Below are positions 1 to 6,983 of a DNA stretch of 8,555 bases, in pieces. The DNA comes from Thermodesulfobacteriaceae bacterium (lineage in GTDB: Bacteria; Desulfobacterota; Dissulfuribacteria; Dissulfuribacterales; UBA3076): contig DTYO01000116.1 of the NCBI GenBank assembly GCA_012961845.1, positions 1 to 8,555 on the forward strand, written 5' to 3'. Numbering within the stretch: position 1 is the first letter of the stretch; each line of letters opens with the position of its first letter. A program made the translations under genes and the position numbers. The notes under the pieces are model-generated. The model was not told the DNA's origin, ran no database searches, and was given only the letters and a program-made list of their open reading frames with translations.

Positions 1-137
1 AAATAACAACCTCATTCCATTAATCTTTTTATTTTATATTGTATATATTTATATTTATGACAAAAATAGTTATTATATTTTTATTATAGCATAAATCTCT
101 TTAGCTAAAAATAAAGAGGACTTAATGTCCTCTTCTT
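1..137. other. AT-rich segment of foreign or junction character, no gene
   Basis: This stretch has about 20% G+C by direct counting over 1-160, while the DNA from about 190 onward is balanced. No reading frame with protein-like content is present. The only ordered structure is the hairpin at 114-134 and the overlapping short dyad at 97-118. The composition change coincides with the point where the livK homology starts. It could be the end of an insertion sequence or genomic island, a remnant left by a deletion, or an assembly join. Nothing in the sequence decides between these. Confidence 0.6.
114..134. terminator. perfect 8-bp hairpin, possible terminator or element end
   Basis: AAGAGGAC (114-121) pairs perfectly with GTCCTCTT (127-134) around the loop TTAAT. 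Read on the minus strand, the stem is followed by TATTTTT, which resembles a weak intrinsic terminator for a leftward transcript. Read on the plus strand there is only a short pyrimidine run before the ATG at 138. Subterminal hairpins also occur at the ends of IS200/IS605-type elements, so an element end is a second reading. The stem is plainly visible; its role is inference. Confidence 0.4.
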
Positions 138-920
138 ATGCAAATTAAAAACTATAAACCAATTGTAAATCCAGTTGCGAAGTATGTATTCAAAACTCCG
201 CAGAAAGACAGCTTCGCAGCCATTAAGATCTTCCAGGAAATGAACAAAATGGGTATTTCCAAGATAGCTGTCCTGGCAGGAAATACCGGATTCGGCAAGG
301 CAGGAAAGGCCCAGCTACTCAAAATAGCCCCTGAATACGGTATAACAGTGGTGGCCACCGAGGTATATGACAAGAAGGCCACGGATCTCTCCGCAGTGGT
401 GGCCAAGCTCATGGCCAACAAGAAAATCCAGGCGGTTGTCAACTGGTCGATAGTACCGGCCCAGGCCATAGTCGCCAAGAATATGCGCCAGGCGGGGTGG
501 AAAGTTCCCCTGTTTCAGAGCCATGGTTTCGGCAATATCAAATACGTGGAAGCAGCAGGTGCAGCCGCTGAAGGCATAATCTTTCCAGCCGGCAGACTGC
601 TGATTGCAGATATGCTGCCGGACAACGATCCCCAGAAACAGCTTCTTGTCCAGTACAAAAAAGACTATGAATCCAGATTCAAGGAACCCGCCAGCACTTT
701 CGGAGGCCATGCTTACGATGCTTTCAAGATCTTGTGTAGGGCTATCAGCATCGCAGGACCTGACAGGGAGAAGGCCAGAGATGCCATCGAAAACCTGAAA
801 GACTTTCCCGGCACCGGGGGCATATTCAATTTCTCCCCGGAAGACCACAACGGCCTCGATATAAATTCTTTTGTCATGCTGACGGTCAAGGATGGCAAAT
901 TTGTAATGTACAAGCCATAA
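138..920 (+). pseudogene. livK: 5'-truncated branched-chain amino acid-type ABC transporter substrate-binding protein
   Basis: This is the C-terminal two thirds of a LivK/LivJ-type periplasmic binding protein (type I fold). The open frame gives 260 residues, against roughly 370-400 for complete members. Homology appears to begin around residues 8-15 with the family pattern VFKTPQKDS (17-25), which opens the second lobe. It continues with NTGFGKAG (49-56), VNWSIVPAQA (101-110), FGGHAYDAFK (188-197) and GTGGIFNFSPEDHNG (225-239), and ends normally near MYKP. The signal peptide and most of lobe 1 are absent. No Shine-Dalgarno precedes the ATG at 138, which lies just behind a hairpin. A product made from it would stay in the cytoplasm and could not form the two-lobed binding cleft. 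It is followed by livHMGF, whose receptor it would have been. The rest of the frame is undamaged, which suggests a recent truncation or an assembly join rather than long decay. Confidence 0.85.
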
Positions 921-955
921 AGAATGAATCCGCTGCCGGATGAGCCGTGCTGCAT

Positions 956-987
956 TTCCTGGCTGCTGTACCAGCGGCAGCCAGGAA
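956..987 (+). promoter_or_regulatory. intercistronic stem-loop after livK
   Basis: TTCCTGGCTGC (956-966) is perfectly complementary to GCAGCCAGGAA (977-987), giving an 11-bp stem with a 10-nt loop. It lies 36 nt after the livK stop and is not followed by a T-run, so it is not a typical intrinsic terminator. In binding-protein transporter operons such hairpins commonly protect the upstream mRNA from 3' exonucleases and lower expression of the downstream permease genes. That role is inferred here. Confidence 0.65.
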
Positions 988-991
988 CAGG

Positions 992-1024
992 GGGGGAACC
1001 CGGTCGGCAACATGCCGGGCCCCC
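992..1024 (+). promoter_or_regulatory. second GC-rich intercistronic stem-loop
   Basis: GGGGG (992-996) can pair with CCCCC (1020-1024), and after a two-base AA bulge CCCGG (999-1003) can pair with CCGGG (1015-1019), leaving an 11-nt loop. It lies 4 nt after the first hairpin, so the two would stack as tandem barriers between livK and livH. No T-run follows. Likely role: mRNA end stabilisation or partial transcription termination. Confidence 0.55.
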
Positions 1025-1107
1025 ATTCAGAAGCCTTTACGAGGATCCATGGATTCAGCATCCCCTGAAGGCTTTCGTACATCCGGCTTTTTCATGATTC
1101 GGCCCGC

Positions 1108-1998
1108 ATGAATCCTGATCTGTTTTTTCAGTATCTCTTCGCCGGTATAAGCTATGGCATCATATATGCCATTGTAGGCGTCGGTTTCAACATTATCTAT
1201 AACACAACCGGGATTATAAATTTTGCCCAAGGTGAATTCGTCATGCTGGGAGGCATGATTGCTTTTTCACTGCTTCAGTGGATGCCGCTGCCCCTTGCCA
1301 TTGCCGCGGCAGTCGCCGTCACTATGGTGGTGGGCGCGCTCATTGAAATAGTCTTCATAAGGTGGCTGGACAGGCCGTCCGTCCTGCGGATGATCATCAT
1401 AACTATCGGTCTGTCCATACTGATCCGTGAAGTCGCTCTCCATATATGGGGGGAAAGCATAAGGGCCCTGCCCTATTTTTACGGCAACGAAATCACTACT
1501 GTAAGTATAGCCGGCGTGAAAGTCTCTCCCCAGGTCTTATGGGTCGTTGGGATATGTTCGGTGATCGTTGGAACTCTGAACCTGTTTTTCTATGCATCCC
1601 CACTGGGAAGAGAAATGCGCGCCTGTGCGGCAAACCGGACTGCTGCGACCCTGTGCGGCATCAATACGAACAACATGGTAACCCTGTCATTCATGCTGAG
1701 CGCAGGTATTGGAGCCTTAGCCGGCTGTGTCATGTCACCCATCACATATACATCCTATGACATGGGCACCGGACTGGCCATAAAGGGGTTCACAGTGGCC
1801 ATTCTGGGAGGACTTGGGAACAGTCTTGCAGCAGTCGCCGCAGGGCTCCTTCTGGGCATCATCGAGGCGTTCAGTATTTCCGTCGTCCCTCTGGCGTTTC
1901 AGGATGCCATCGCCATCACCATCCTGCTGATAATCCTTTTCGTCAGGCCCCACGGCCTCTTTGGAAGCAAAGAAGCAGCAAGCCTCAAGGAGTTCTGA
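1108..1998 (+). CDS. livH: branched-chain amino acid-type ABC transporter permease LivH
   Basis: This is a 296-residue inner-membrane permease of normal length for LivH. The N-terminus shows the family pattern GISYGIIYAIVGVGFNIIY (13-31) followed by TTGIINFAQGEFVMLGG (33-49). A run of hydrophobic segments continues to the C-terminus. The cytoplasmic EAA-type loop that contacts the ATPases is at about 171-200 (GREMRACAANRTAATLCGI...). LivH pairs with LivM to form the channel for a hydrophobic amino acid or a related carboxylate; the substrate cannot be read from the permease. The ATG at 1108 gives the expected N-terminus, but no good Shine-Dalgarno precedes it. The gene lies 187 nt after livK, beyond two hairpins, and its stop overlaps the livM start. 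Confidence 0.95.
   Translation: MNPDLFFQYLFAGISYGIIYAIVGVGFNIIYNTTGIINFAQGEFVMLGGMIAFSLLQWMPLPLAIAAAVAVTMVVGALIEIVFIRWLDRPSVLRMIIITIGLSILIREVALHIWGESIRALPYFYGNEITTVSIAGVKVSPQVLWVVGICSVIVGTLNLFFYASPLGREMRACAANRTAATLCGINTNNMVTLSFMLSAGIGALAGCVMSPITYTSYDMGTGLAIKGFTVAILGGLGNSLAAVAAGLLLGIIEAFSISVVPLAFQDAIAITILLIILFVRPHGLFGSKEAASLKEF
1987..1992 (+). promoter_or_regulatory. ribosome binding site of livM
   Basis: AAGGAG lies inside the last codons of livH, 5 nt before the livM ATG at 1998. With the TGATG stop/start overlap it supports this start and translational coupling. Confidence 0.8.
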
Positions 1999-3104
1999 TG
2001 AACACGAAAAAAAACATCGGCGTTCTCGGCCTTCTCGGACTGGTAATCATGATACAGCTGCTGACTCATTGGACCGGAACACAGTATTATCTAACCCAGC
2101 TCACCATGTCCGCCTATTACAGCCTGGTCATTCTGGGGCTGTGCGTACTGATGGGTTATGCAGGGCAGATATCCCTGGGGCATGCAGGTTTTTTTGCAAT
2201 AGGAGGATACCTGGCGGCCGCTCTCACAACTCACGATCTGACGCCGTACAGCAACACCCTGATCATTCAGGTCCTGAACAGGTGCGGACTTCTGATCCAG
2301 GGCCAGGACATCTACGGAGACGTACTGCTCTATTTCAATCCGTGGGTTTCATGCATACTGGCGATATCGGCTGCCGCACTTACGGCACTCGTCACCGGCA
2401 TTCCGGTGCTCAAGCTGAAAGGCCATTACCTTGCCATGGCCACCCTGGGTTTCGGCACCATAATCTACCGGATTGTCCTGGCATCCGCCTTCTTCGGTGA
2501 AGCCGACGGCATATCCGACGTCCCCCCTTTTACTCTGGTTTCAGGCATTCCAGGACTTCCAGTGATAGAAGTGAGCGGCGATTTTTCAGGGAGAGTACAG
2601 AACTACTATATCGCTTGGAGCATGGTTATCGCCGGTACGCTGCTCCTGCTGAATCTGATAGATTCCCGTGTGGGCAGGGCGCTTCGATCCATTCACGGTT
2701 CAGAAGAGACTGCGGACGCCATGGGGATCAACACCGCCAGGTACAAGCTCAAGACCTTCATACTCAGCGCAATCTTCGCAGCGGCTGCAGGGGTCTTTCT
2801 GACCCATTTCAATGGCGGTATCGGCCCTTCCGAAGCAGGCATCATGAAATCGGTCCGCTACGTGGCAATTGTCGCCGTGGGAGGTATGGCAAACATCTGG
2901 GGCGCACTGACAATGGGAGTACTGCTCAACTTCCTGTCCCTGAGAGGGATATTCGGAACGTATGACGATGCAGTATTCGGACTCATCCTCATACTGATCA
3001 TGCTGTTTGCCCCTGAGGGAATACTGAGCATCAGGATCAGACAGCGGCTCAGAAACGCATTCTCCAGCAGCACTTCGGAAATCAGGGGCGGAGAATCCAG
3101 CTGA
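1998..3104 (+). CDS. livM: branched-chain amino acid-type ABC transporter permease LivM
   Basis: This is the second inner-membrane permease, 368 residues. That is slightly long for the common 300-350-residue form but shorter than the E. coli type. Hydrophobic segments start at about residue 7. Recognisable family blocks are LMGYAGQISLGHAGFFAIGGY (51-71), LKLKGHYLAMATLGFG (about 138-153) and the coupling loop GRALRSIHGSEETADAMGIN (from about 226), followed by a conserved glycine-rich membrane segment. The C-terminus ends in a basic, serine-rich tail after the usual FAPEGI motif. LivM heterodimerises with LivH and is driven by LivG/LivF. The start is fixed by AAGGAG 5 nt upstream and a one-base overlap with the livH stop. 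No internal damage is visible. Confidence 0.95.
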   Translation: MNTKKNIGVLGLLGLVIMIQLLTHWTGTQYYLTQLTMSAYYSLVILGLCVLMGYAGQISLGHAGFFAIGGYLAAALTTHDLTPYSNTLIIQVLNRCGLLIQGQDIYGDVLLYFNPWVSCILAISAAALTALVTGIPVLKLKGHYLAMATLGFGTIIYRIVLASAFFGEADGISDVPPFTLVSGIPGLPVIEVSGDFSGRVQNYYIAWSMVIAGTLLLLNLIDSRVGRALRSIHGSEETADAMGINTARYKLKTFILSAIFAAAAGVFLTHFNGGIGPSEAGIMKSVRYVAIVAVGGMANIWGALTMGVLLNFLSLRGIFGTYDDAVFGLILILIMLFAPEGILSIRIRQRLRNAFSSSTSEIRGGESS

Positions 3105-3136
3105 CCGAAAACTTGCATGTTCACATTCACATATTC

Positions 3137-3895
3137 ATGGCACTTCTCGAAATTCATAGACTGAACAAAAAATTCGGCGGGCTCCACGCTGTAAACAACG
3201 TCAGCCTTACAGTCAAGAAAGGCATGATAAAGGCAGTCATAGGACCCAACGGCGCCGGAAAGACCACTCTTTTCAATCTCATTGCCGGAAACCTGTCCCC
3301 TTCTTCAGGTTCGGTCGTATTCAGGAACCATGAACTGCAGGGTCTCAAACCTTACCAGGTAGCCAGAATGGGCATGTCCCGCACCTTCCAGAACATAAAA
3401 CTCTTCTCAGGCATGACCGCCCTTGAAAACGTCATGGCAGGGCGGCATGTTCGCAGTCGTGCTGGCTTCCTGGCCGGGATGTTCAACCTGCCCCACACGT
3501 GGCGCGAAGAGGCCGGAATCAGGCAGAAATCCATGGACCTGATGAAGCTGCTTGAAATTGAGGAGTTTGCCCATAAAGAGTCCACCAGTCTTGCATTCGG
3601 CCAGCAGCGTGCGGTAGAAATGGCCAGGGCCCTCAACACCGAACCTGAGCTGCTGCTGCTGGATGAACCGGCAGCCGGCCTGAACATGAAAGAGACCGCC
3701 GAATTGGGCCGTCTGATAACCAAGATCAGAGAAATGGGCATTACTATCCTGCTGGTAGAACACGATATGTCACTAGTCATGGATATTTCAGACGAAATCA
3801 CAGTTCTGAGCTTCGGACATAAAATCGCCGAAGGGAAACCCGCTGCCATCCAGCAGAATCCTGAAGTAATCAAAATCTACCTTGGAGAGAATTAG
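3137..3895 (+). CDS. livG: branched-chain amino acid-type ABC transporter ATP-binding protein LivG
   Basis: This 252-residue ABC ATPase energises the LivHM permease. Visible motifs are Walker A GPNGAGKT (36-43), the Q-loop in RTFQN (82-86), the signature LAFGQQ (152-157, a LivG-type variant of LSYGQQ), Walker B LLLLDEP (172-178) and the H-loop histidine in LLVEHD (H209). The ATG at 3137 is chosen because MALLEIHRLNKKFGG matches the family N-terminus. An in-frame TTG at 3113 would add a low-complexity tail, and neither site has a clear Shine-Dalgarno. The gene is 32 nt from livM and abuts livF with no gap. All catalytic elements are present. Confidence 0.95.
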   Translation: MALLEIHRLNKKFGGLHAVNNVSLTVKKGMIKAVIGPNGAGKTTLFNLIAGNLSPSSGSVVFRNHELQGLKPYQVARMGMSRTFQNIKLFSGMTALENVMAGRHVRSRAGFLAGMFNLPHTWREEAGIRQKSMDLMKLLEIEEFAHKESTSLAFGQQRAVEMARALNTEPELLLLDEPAAGLNMKETAELGRLITKIREMGITILLVEHDMSLVMDISDEITVLSFGHKIAEGKPAAIQQNPEVIKIYLGEN

Positions 3896-4633
3896 ATGAT
3901 CACCATACAGAATTTGGACTCAGGATACGGCAAGCTGCGGGTACTGAAAGGCATCTCAATGCACGTGGATGCAGGAGAAATCGTTACCATCATCGGTGCA
4001 AACGGCGCAGGCAAGACCACACTGCTGAACACCATTGCAGGCCTTGTCAGACCTGTAAACGGGAAGATAATTTTCAACCAACAGGACCTGAGCTTATTCA
4101 AGGCCCACCAGATCGTTGCACTGGGGTGTTCTCTTGTTCCCGAAGGCAGACAGGTCTTTGCCACCATGTCTGTTGAAGAAAACCTAGTCCTCGGCGGGCA
4201 CGTATGCTCCAAGAAACACGGGCGTTCCACCGCAGCCGGGGAACTCGAGAGACAATACGCACTTTTCCCGGTCCTGAAGGAACGGAGGGGTCAGCTGGCA
4301 GGAACTCTGTCTGGAGGCGAGCAGCAGATGCTCGCCATGGCCAGGGCCCTGATGGCAAGGCCGACCCTCATAATGATGGACGAACCTTCCACCGGTCTGG
4401 CCCCGCTCATCGTCATGGAAATCTTCAGGATCGTTCAGAAAATGCGTGATGAGGGCAACACAGTCCTGCTCGTGGAACAGAATGCCAGGGCCGCCCTGGG
4501 TATAGCCGACCGGGGTTACGTACTTGAAACCGGAAAAATCGTACTGCAGGGGCCGGCAGCCGAACTCATCGAAGACGGAGAGGTAAAAAGGGCATATCTC
4601 GGTCGGGACTACGAGACTATCACCGACCGATGA
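3896..4633 (+). CDS. livF: branched-chain amino acid-type ABC transporter ATP-binding protein LivF
   Basis: This is the second ATPase, 245 residues. It has Walker A GANGAGKT (34-41), LVPEGRQVF (80-88), the signature LSGGEQQ (138-144), Walker B LIMMDEP (158-164) and the VEQNARAAL block (193-201), in which Gln replaces the H-loop His, as is typical of LivF. It forms the nucleotide-binding pair with LivG. The ATG follows the livG stop directly, and GGAG at 3884-3887, 8 nt upstream, serves as ribosome binding site. It ends 39 nt before the PaaK-like gene, consistent with one transcript. Confidence 0.96.
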   Translation: MITIQNLDSGYGKLRVLKGISMHVDAGEIVTIIGANGAGKTTLLNTIAGLVRPVNGKIIFNQQDLSLFKAHQIVALGCSLVPEGRQVFATMSVEENLVLGGHVCSKKHGRSTAAGELERQYALFPVLKERRGQLAGTLSGGEQQMLAMARALMARPTLIMMDEPSTGLAPLIVMEIFRIVQKMRDEGNTVLLVEQNARAALGIADRGYVLETGKIVLQGPAAELIEDGEVKRAYLGRDYETITDR

Positions 4634-4659
4634 AACAGGACTGACCCTGTCCGATGAAA
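4627..4659 (+). repeat. short direct repeat and small stem between livF and the PaaK-like gene
   Basis: CCGATGAAA occurs at 4627-4635, where it contains the livF stop codon, and again at 4651-4659. Between the copies ACAGG and CCTGT can form a 5-bp stem with the loop ACTGAC. It is too short to assign a function and may be chance or a local duplication. Confidence 0.35.
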
Positions 4660-4672
4660 AGGGGAAACCGCC

Positions 4673-5992
4673 ATGGAAAACGCCAAAATTGAATATCTAT
4701 CTCCTGAGGCCTGGAGGCAATGGCACACCGAGCTTCTTCAGAGCACTGTAAACCGGGTGTACAAACGGGTTCCATTTTACCGGAAGGCCATGGACGCAGC
4801 AGGTGTCCACCCTGAAGACATCAGATCCCTGGAAGACATGCGGAAACTGCCGTTCATAACCAGAGAAGATCTTTCCACCAATTACCCCTATGATCTCTTT
4901 GCAGTCCCACTGAGAGACATAGTCAGGATCCATACCCTCAGAAGTGCACAGAAAAACCCGGTTGCTCTGGGATACACCAAGCAGGACCTGGAACATCGCC
5001 GCAATCTTACTGCAAGATTTCTCCAGGTCTGCGGAGTCTCGCCGGATGACGTGGTACAGATTTGTCTGGATCCCGGCCTGGCCATGCTGGGACAGGAACT
5101 GAAAGAAGGAGCGGAAACCCTGGGAGCCCTGGTGATTTCTCCTGATCCACTGAACAGTTCAGCCCGCCTCAGGGTATTGGTGGATTTCAAGACCACGGCA
5201 GTCATTACCTCGCCATCCTATGGCAGGCACCTCCTGTGGGCACTCCAGGAGTCCGGAAAATCCCTGGCCAGCATTTCTCTCAAGAAAGGTATCTTTGTAG
5301 CAGAGACCCTGGATCATGGATTCAGAAAAGAGCTCAAGAAAAACTTTGCCCTGGATGCCTGTTCCGGCTACGGAATCTTTGAGGCAATGGGGCCCGGCAT
5401 GGCCTATGAATGTCCTGAGCTGTCAGGCCTGCACCTAGCCATGGATCATTTCATTCCTGAGATAGTGGACCCTGCATCGGGAAACGTACTACCACACGGC
5501 GAGACCGGAGAACTGGTAATCACTACCGTTACCACCAGGTCAAATCCGCTGATAAGATTCAGAACAGGTGATCTTACCAGACTTGATGCCAGGCCTTGCC
5601 CATGCGGCAGGACCACATGGCGCATGGCCCCAGTAGAGGGGCCCTGTAACGATCTCGTTTCAGTACGGGGCATCAGGATCGCTCCAGAGCAGATAGATAC
5701 CTTCATTGAAGCGCAGACGGAAGACGATCCGCCGGACCACCTTCTTGTCATCAAGAATCACAATTATCTGGAAAAAATAGAACTTTGGATCGCTATCAAT
5801 CACGATCTCTTTACCGGCAGCCTCCCTCAGCTCCATAACTGGTGCAGGGAACTCGAAAACTCATTTGAAGAGACCATAGGACTTTCCTGCCAGGTACGCC
5901 CTGTGGAACTGAGGACCATCAAGCCCTACTTGGATGAAGGAAGGACCATCGTCACCATGAACAGCCAGCCGGATCGTATGCAGCCGGTGTGA
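4673..5992 (+). CDS. PaaK-like adenylate-forming protein with degenerate catalytic motifs
   Basis: This 439-residue protein belongs to the phenylacetate-CoA ligase (PaaK) branch of the ANL superfamily and has the usual length (about 430-440). The N-terminal block is typical (YKRVPFYRKAMDAAGV, 30-45; LPFITREDL, 59-67). So are SPSYGRHL (180-187), SGYGIFEAMGPGMAYEC (231-247), DHFIPEIVDPASG (258-270), the A7 motif LIRFRTGDLTRL with the ribose-binding Asp300, and CPCGRT (309-314). However, the P-loop expected between H87 and P96 (SSGTTGKP in active PaaK) reads LRSAQKNP. The GRxDD hinge motif reads GPCND (323-327). The position expected for the catalytic C-terminal lysine (EGK) is EGR (R424). Active relatives convert an aryl or acyl acid, ATP and CoA to the acyl-CoA. 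This protein probably cannot do so in the usual way. It may bind a ligand, partner with another ligase, or have drifted in function. Co-transcription with livHMGF is likely, and AAGGGG at 4659-4664 is a plausible ribosome binding site. Confidence 0.85.
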   Translation: MENAKIEYLSPEAWRQWHTELLQSTVNRVYKRVPFYRKAMDAAGVHPEDIRSLEDMRKLPFITREDLSTNYPYDLFAVPLRDIVRIHTLRSAQKNPVALGYTKQDLEHRRNLTARFLQVCGVSPDDVVQICLDPGLAMLGQELKEGAETLGALVISPDPLNSSARLRVLVDFKTTAVITSPSYGRHLLWALQESGKSLASISLKKGIFVAETLDHGFRKELKKNFALDACSGYGIFEAMGPGMAYECPELSGLHLAMDHFIPEIVDPASGNVLPHGETGELVITTVTTRSNPLIRFRTGDLTRLDARPCPCGRTTWRMAPVEGPCNDLVSVRGIRIAPEQIDTFIEAQTEDDPPDHLLVIKNHNYLEKIELWIAINHDLFTGSLPQLHNWCRELENSFEETIGLSCQVRPVELRTIKPYLDEGRTIVTMNSQPDRMQPV

Positions 5993-6010
5993 AACATTGC
6001 CCGAAACCGG

Positions 6011-6928
6011 TTAATCCCGGGGCACTGCCATCATTCTCTCCACAGCCTTCATGGCCCTCTTCCGCACCAATTCTTCTACAGTTACTACGGGTTCTTCTGA
6101 ACGGAGAGCCCGAAGTATCTCTTCGAGACCAGTCTTCTTCATGTCCTTGCACACCATATCAGGAGAAGCCGCATAGAATTTCTTTTCAGGATTCTGTTTT
6201 GCCAGCGGATAAAGGAGACCGTTCTCGGTTGCCACGATAAATTCCCTGCGGCCGGATTCTTTTACATAGGCTAGCATACCGCTGGTGCTCCTGACCGCAT
6301 CCGCCATGTCCAGTACTTCAGGCGGACATTCCGGATGGGCCATGAGTACCGCACCCTGATGGTCTTCCAAGGCCTTTCTGACCGCTGCCACAGTGAGATC
6401 GTTATGGATGGGACAGTACCCATCCCAGTAGTGTATCTTCTGATCTGTATGTCTCTGGGTCCACATGGCCAAATTCCTGTCCGGGGTCATCAACACTTCC
6501 GGGGACCTGAGGGATTTCACCACCTGTACTGCATTGGCAGATGTACAGCATATATCACTCTCCGCCTTGACTTCCGCCGCAGAGTTGACATATGTCACCA
6601 CCGGCACCCCCGGCAGCCGCACCTTTTCCGCCCTCAGCTCATCTGCACTCAGCATGTCCGCCATGGCGCAACCTGCATCAGGCACAGGAAGCAGAACCTT
6701 CTTGTCCGGACAGATAATAGAAGCCGCCTCCGCCATGAAATGGACACCGCAGAACACGATTATATCGGCCTCTGTTCTGGATGCCTGGATACTAAGGGCC
6801 AGCGAATCTCCGGTAAGGTCGGCCACATCCTGCACCTCCGGTATCTGGTAGTTATGTGCAAGAATAATGGCATTTTTCTCTCTGGCCAACTCACGTATAT
6901 CCCCTGTCAGTTCACTGATATTTGACAT
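6011..6928 (-). CDS. nadA: quinolinate synthase
   Basis: NadA condenses iminoaspartate with dihydroxyacetone phosphate to quinolinate in de novo NAD synthesis; it is a cytoplasmic [4Fe-4S] enzyme. The 305-residue product shows AHNYQIPEVQDVAD (24-37), FCGVHFMAE (59-67), the three cluster cysteines C87 (DAGCAMAD), C172 (GYCPIH) and C260 (MVCKDMKKT), TYVNS (112-116), CTSANA (128-133), AHPEC (197-201), RSTSGM (213-218) and ATENGLLYPL (233-242). Spacing between the cysteines agrees with the family. All three are present, so activity is expected. The start ATG at 6928 has GAGG about 13 nt upstream, a loosely spaced site. The gene lies 55 nt downstream of lolA on the same strand and is probably co-transcribed with it. 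No nadB or nadC is in the window. Confidence 0.97.
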   Translation of the reverse strand: MSNISELTGDIRELAREKNAIILAHNYQIPEVQDVADLTGDSLALSIQASRTEADIIVFCGVHFMAEAASIICPDKKVLLPVPDAGCAMADMLSADELRAEKVRLPGVPVVTYVNSAAEVKAESDICCTSANAVQVVKSLRSPEVLMTPDRNLAMWTQRHTDQKIHYWDGYCPIHNDLTVAAVRKALEDHQGAVLMAHPECPPEVLDMADAVRSTSGMLAYVKESGRREFIVATENGLLYPLAKQNPEKKFYAASPDMVCKDMKKTGLEEILRALRSEEPVVTVEELVRKRAMKAVERMMAVPRD

Positions 6929-6983
6929 TGAAATAATCCATCCTCGAATTCTATCCTGTCAAAGCAATACCTGCATGCATGGT

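Noticed and set aside
57..87. Promoter-like pair ATGACA (57-62) and TATTAT (82-87)
   Set aside because: The 19-nt spacer is long, and in DNA with about 20% GC such matches are expected by chance.
125..148. Mini reading frame ATG at 125 after AGAGGA, seven codons ending in TAA
   Set aside because: It is only seven residues, lies within the hairpin and is out of frame with livK. The purine run is part of the stem.
100..160. Group II intron 3' end or complete insertion sequence
   Set aside because: No domain V-like sequence, transposase fragment or target duplication is visible in the 155 nt available. An element end remains possible but cannot be named.
315..1082. Long minus-strand open frame (255 codons) opposite livK
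   Set aside because: It lies antisense to a clear LivK reading frame, has no family-like motifs and crosses the intercistronic hairpins. It is a shadow frame.
3113..3136. TTG start extending LivG by eight residues
   Set aside because: The added residues are His/Ile low-complexity and unlike LivG. The ATG at 3137 gives the normal family N-terminus.
5993..6010. Bidirectional terminator between the convergent PaaK-like gene and nadA
   Set aside because: The 18-nt gap has no convincing stem and no T-run on either strand.
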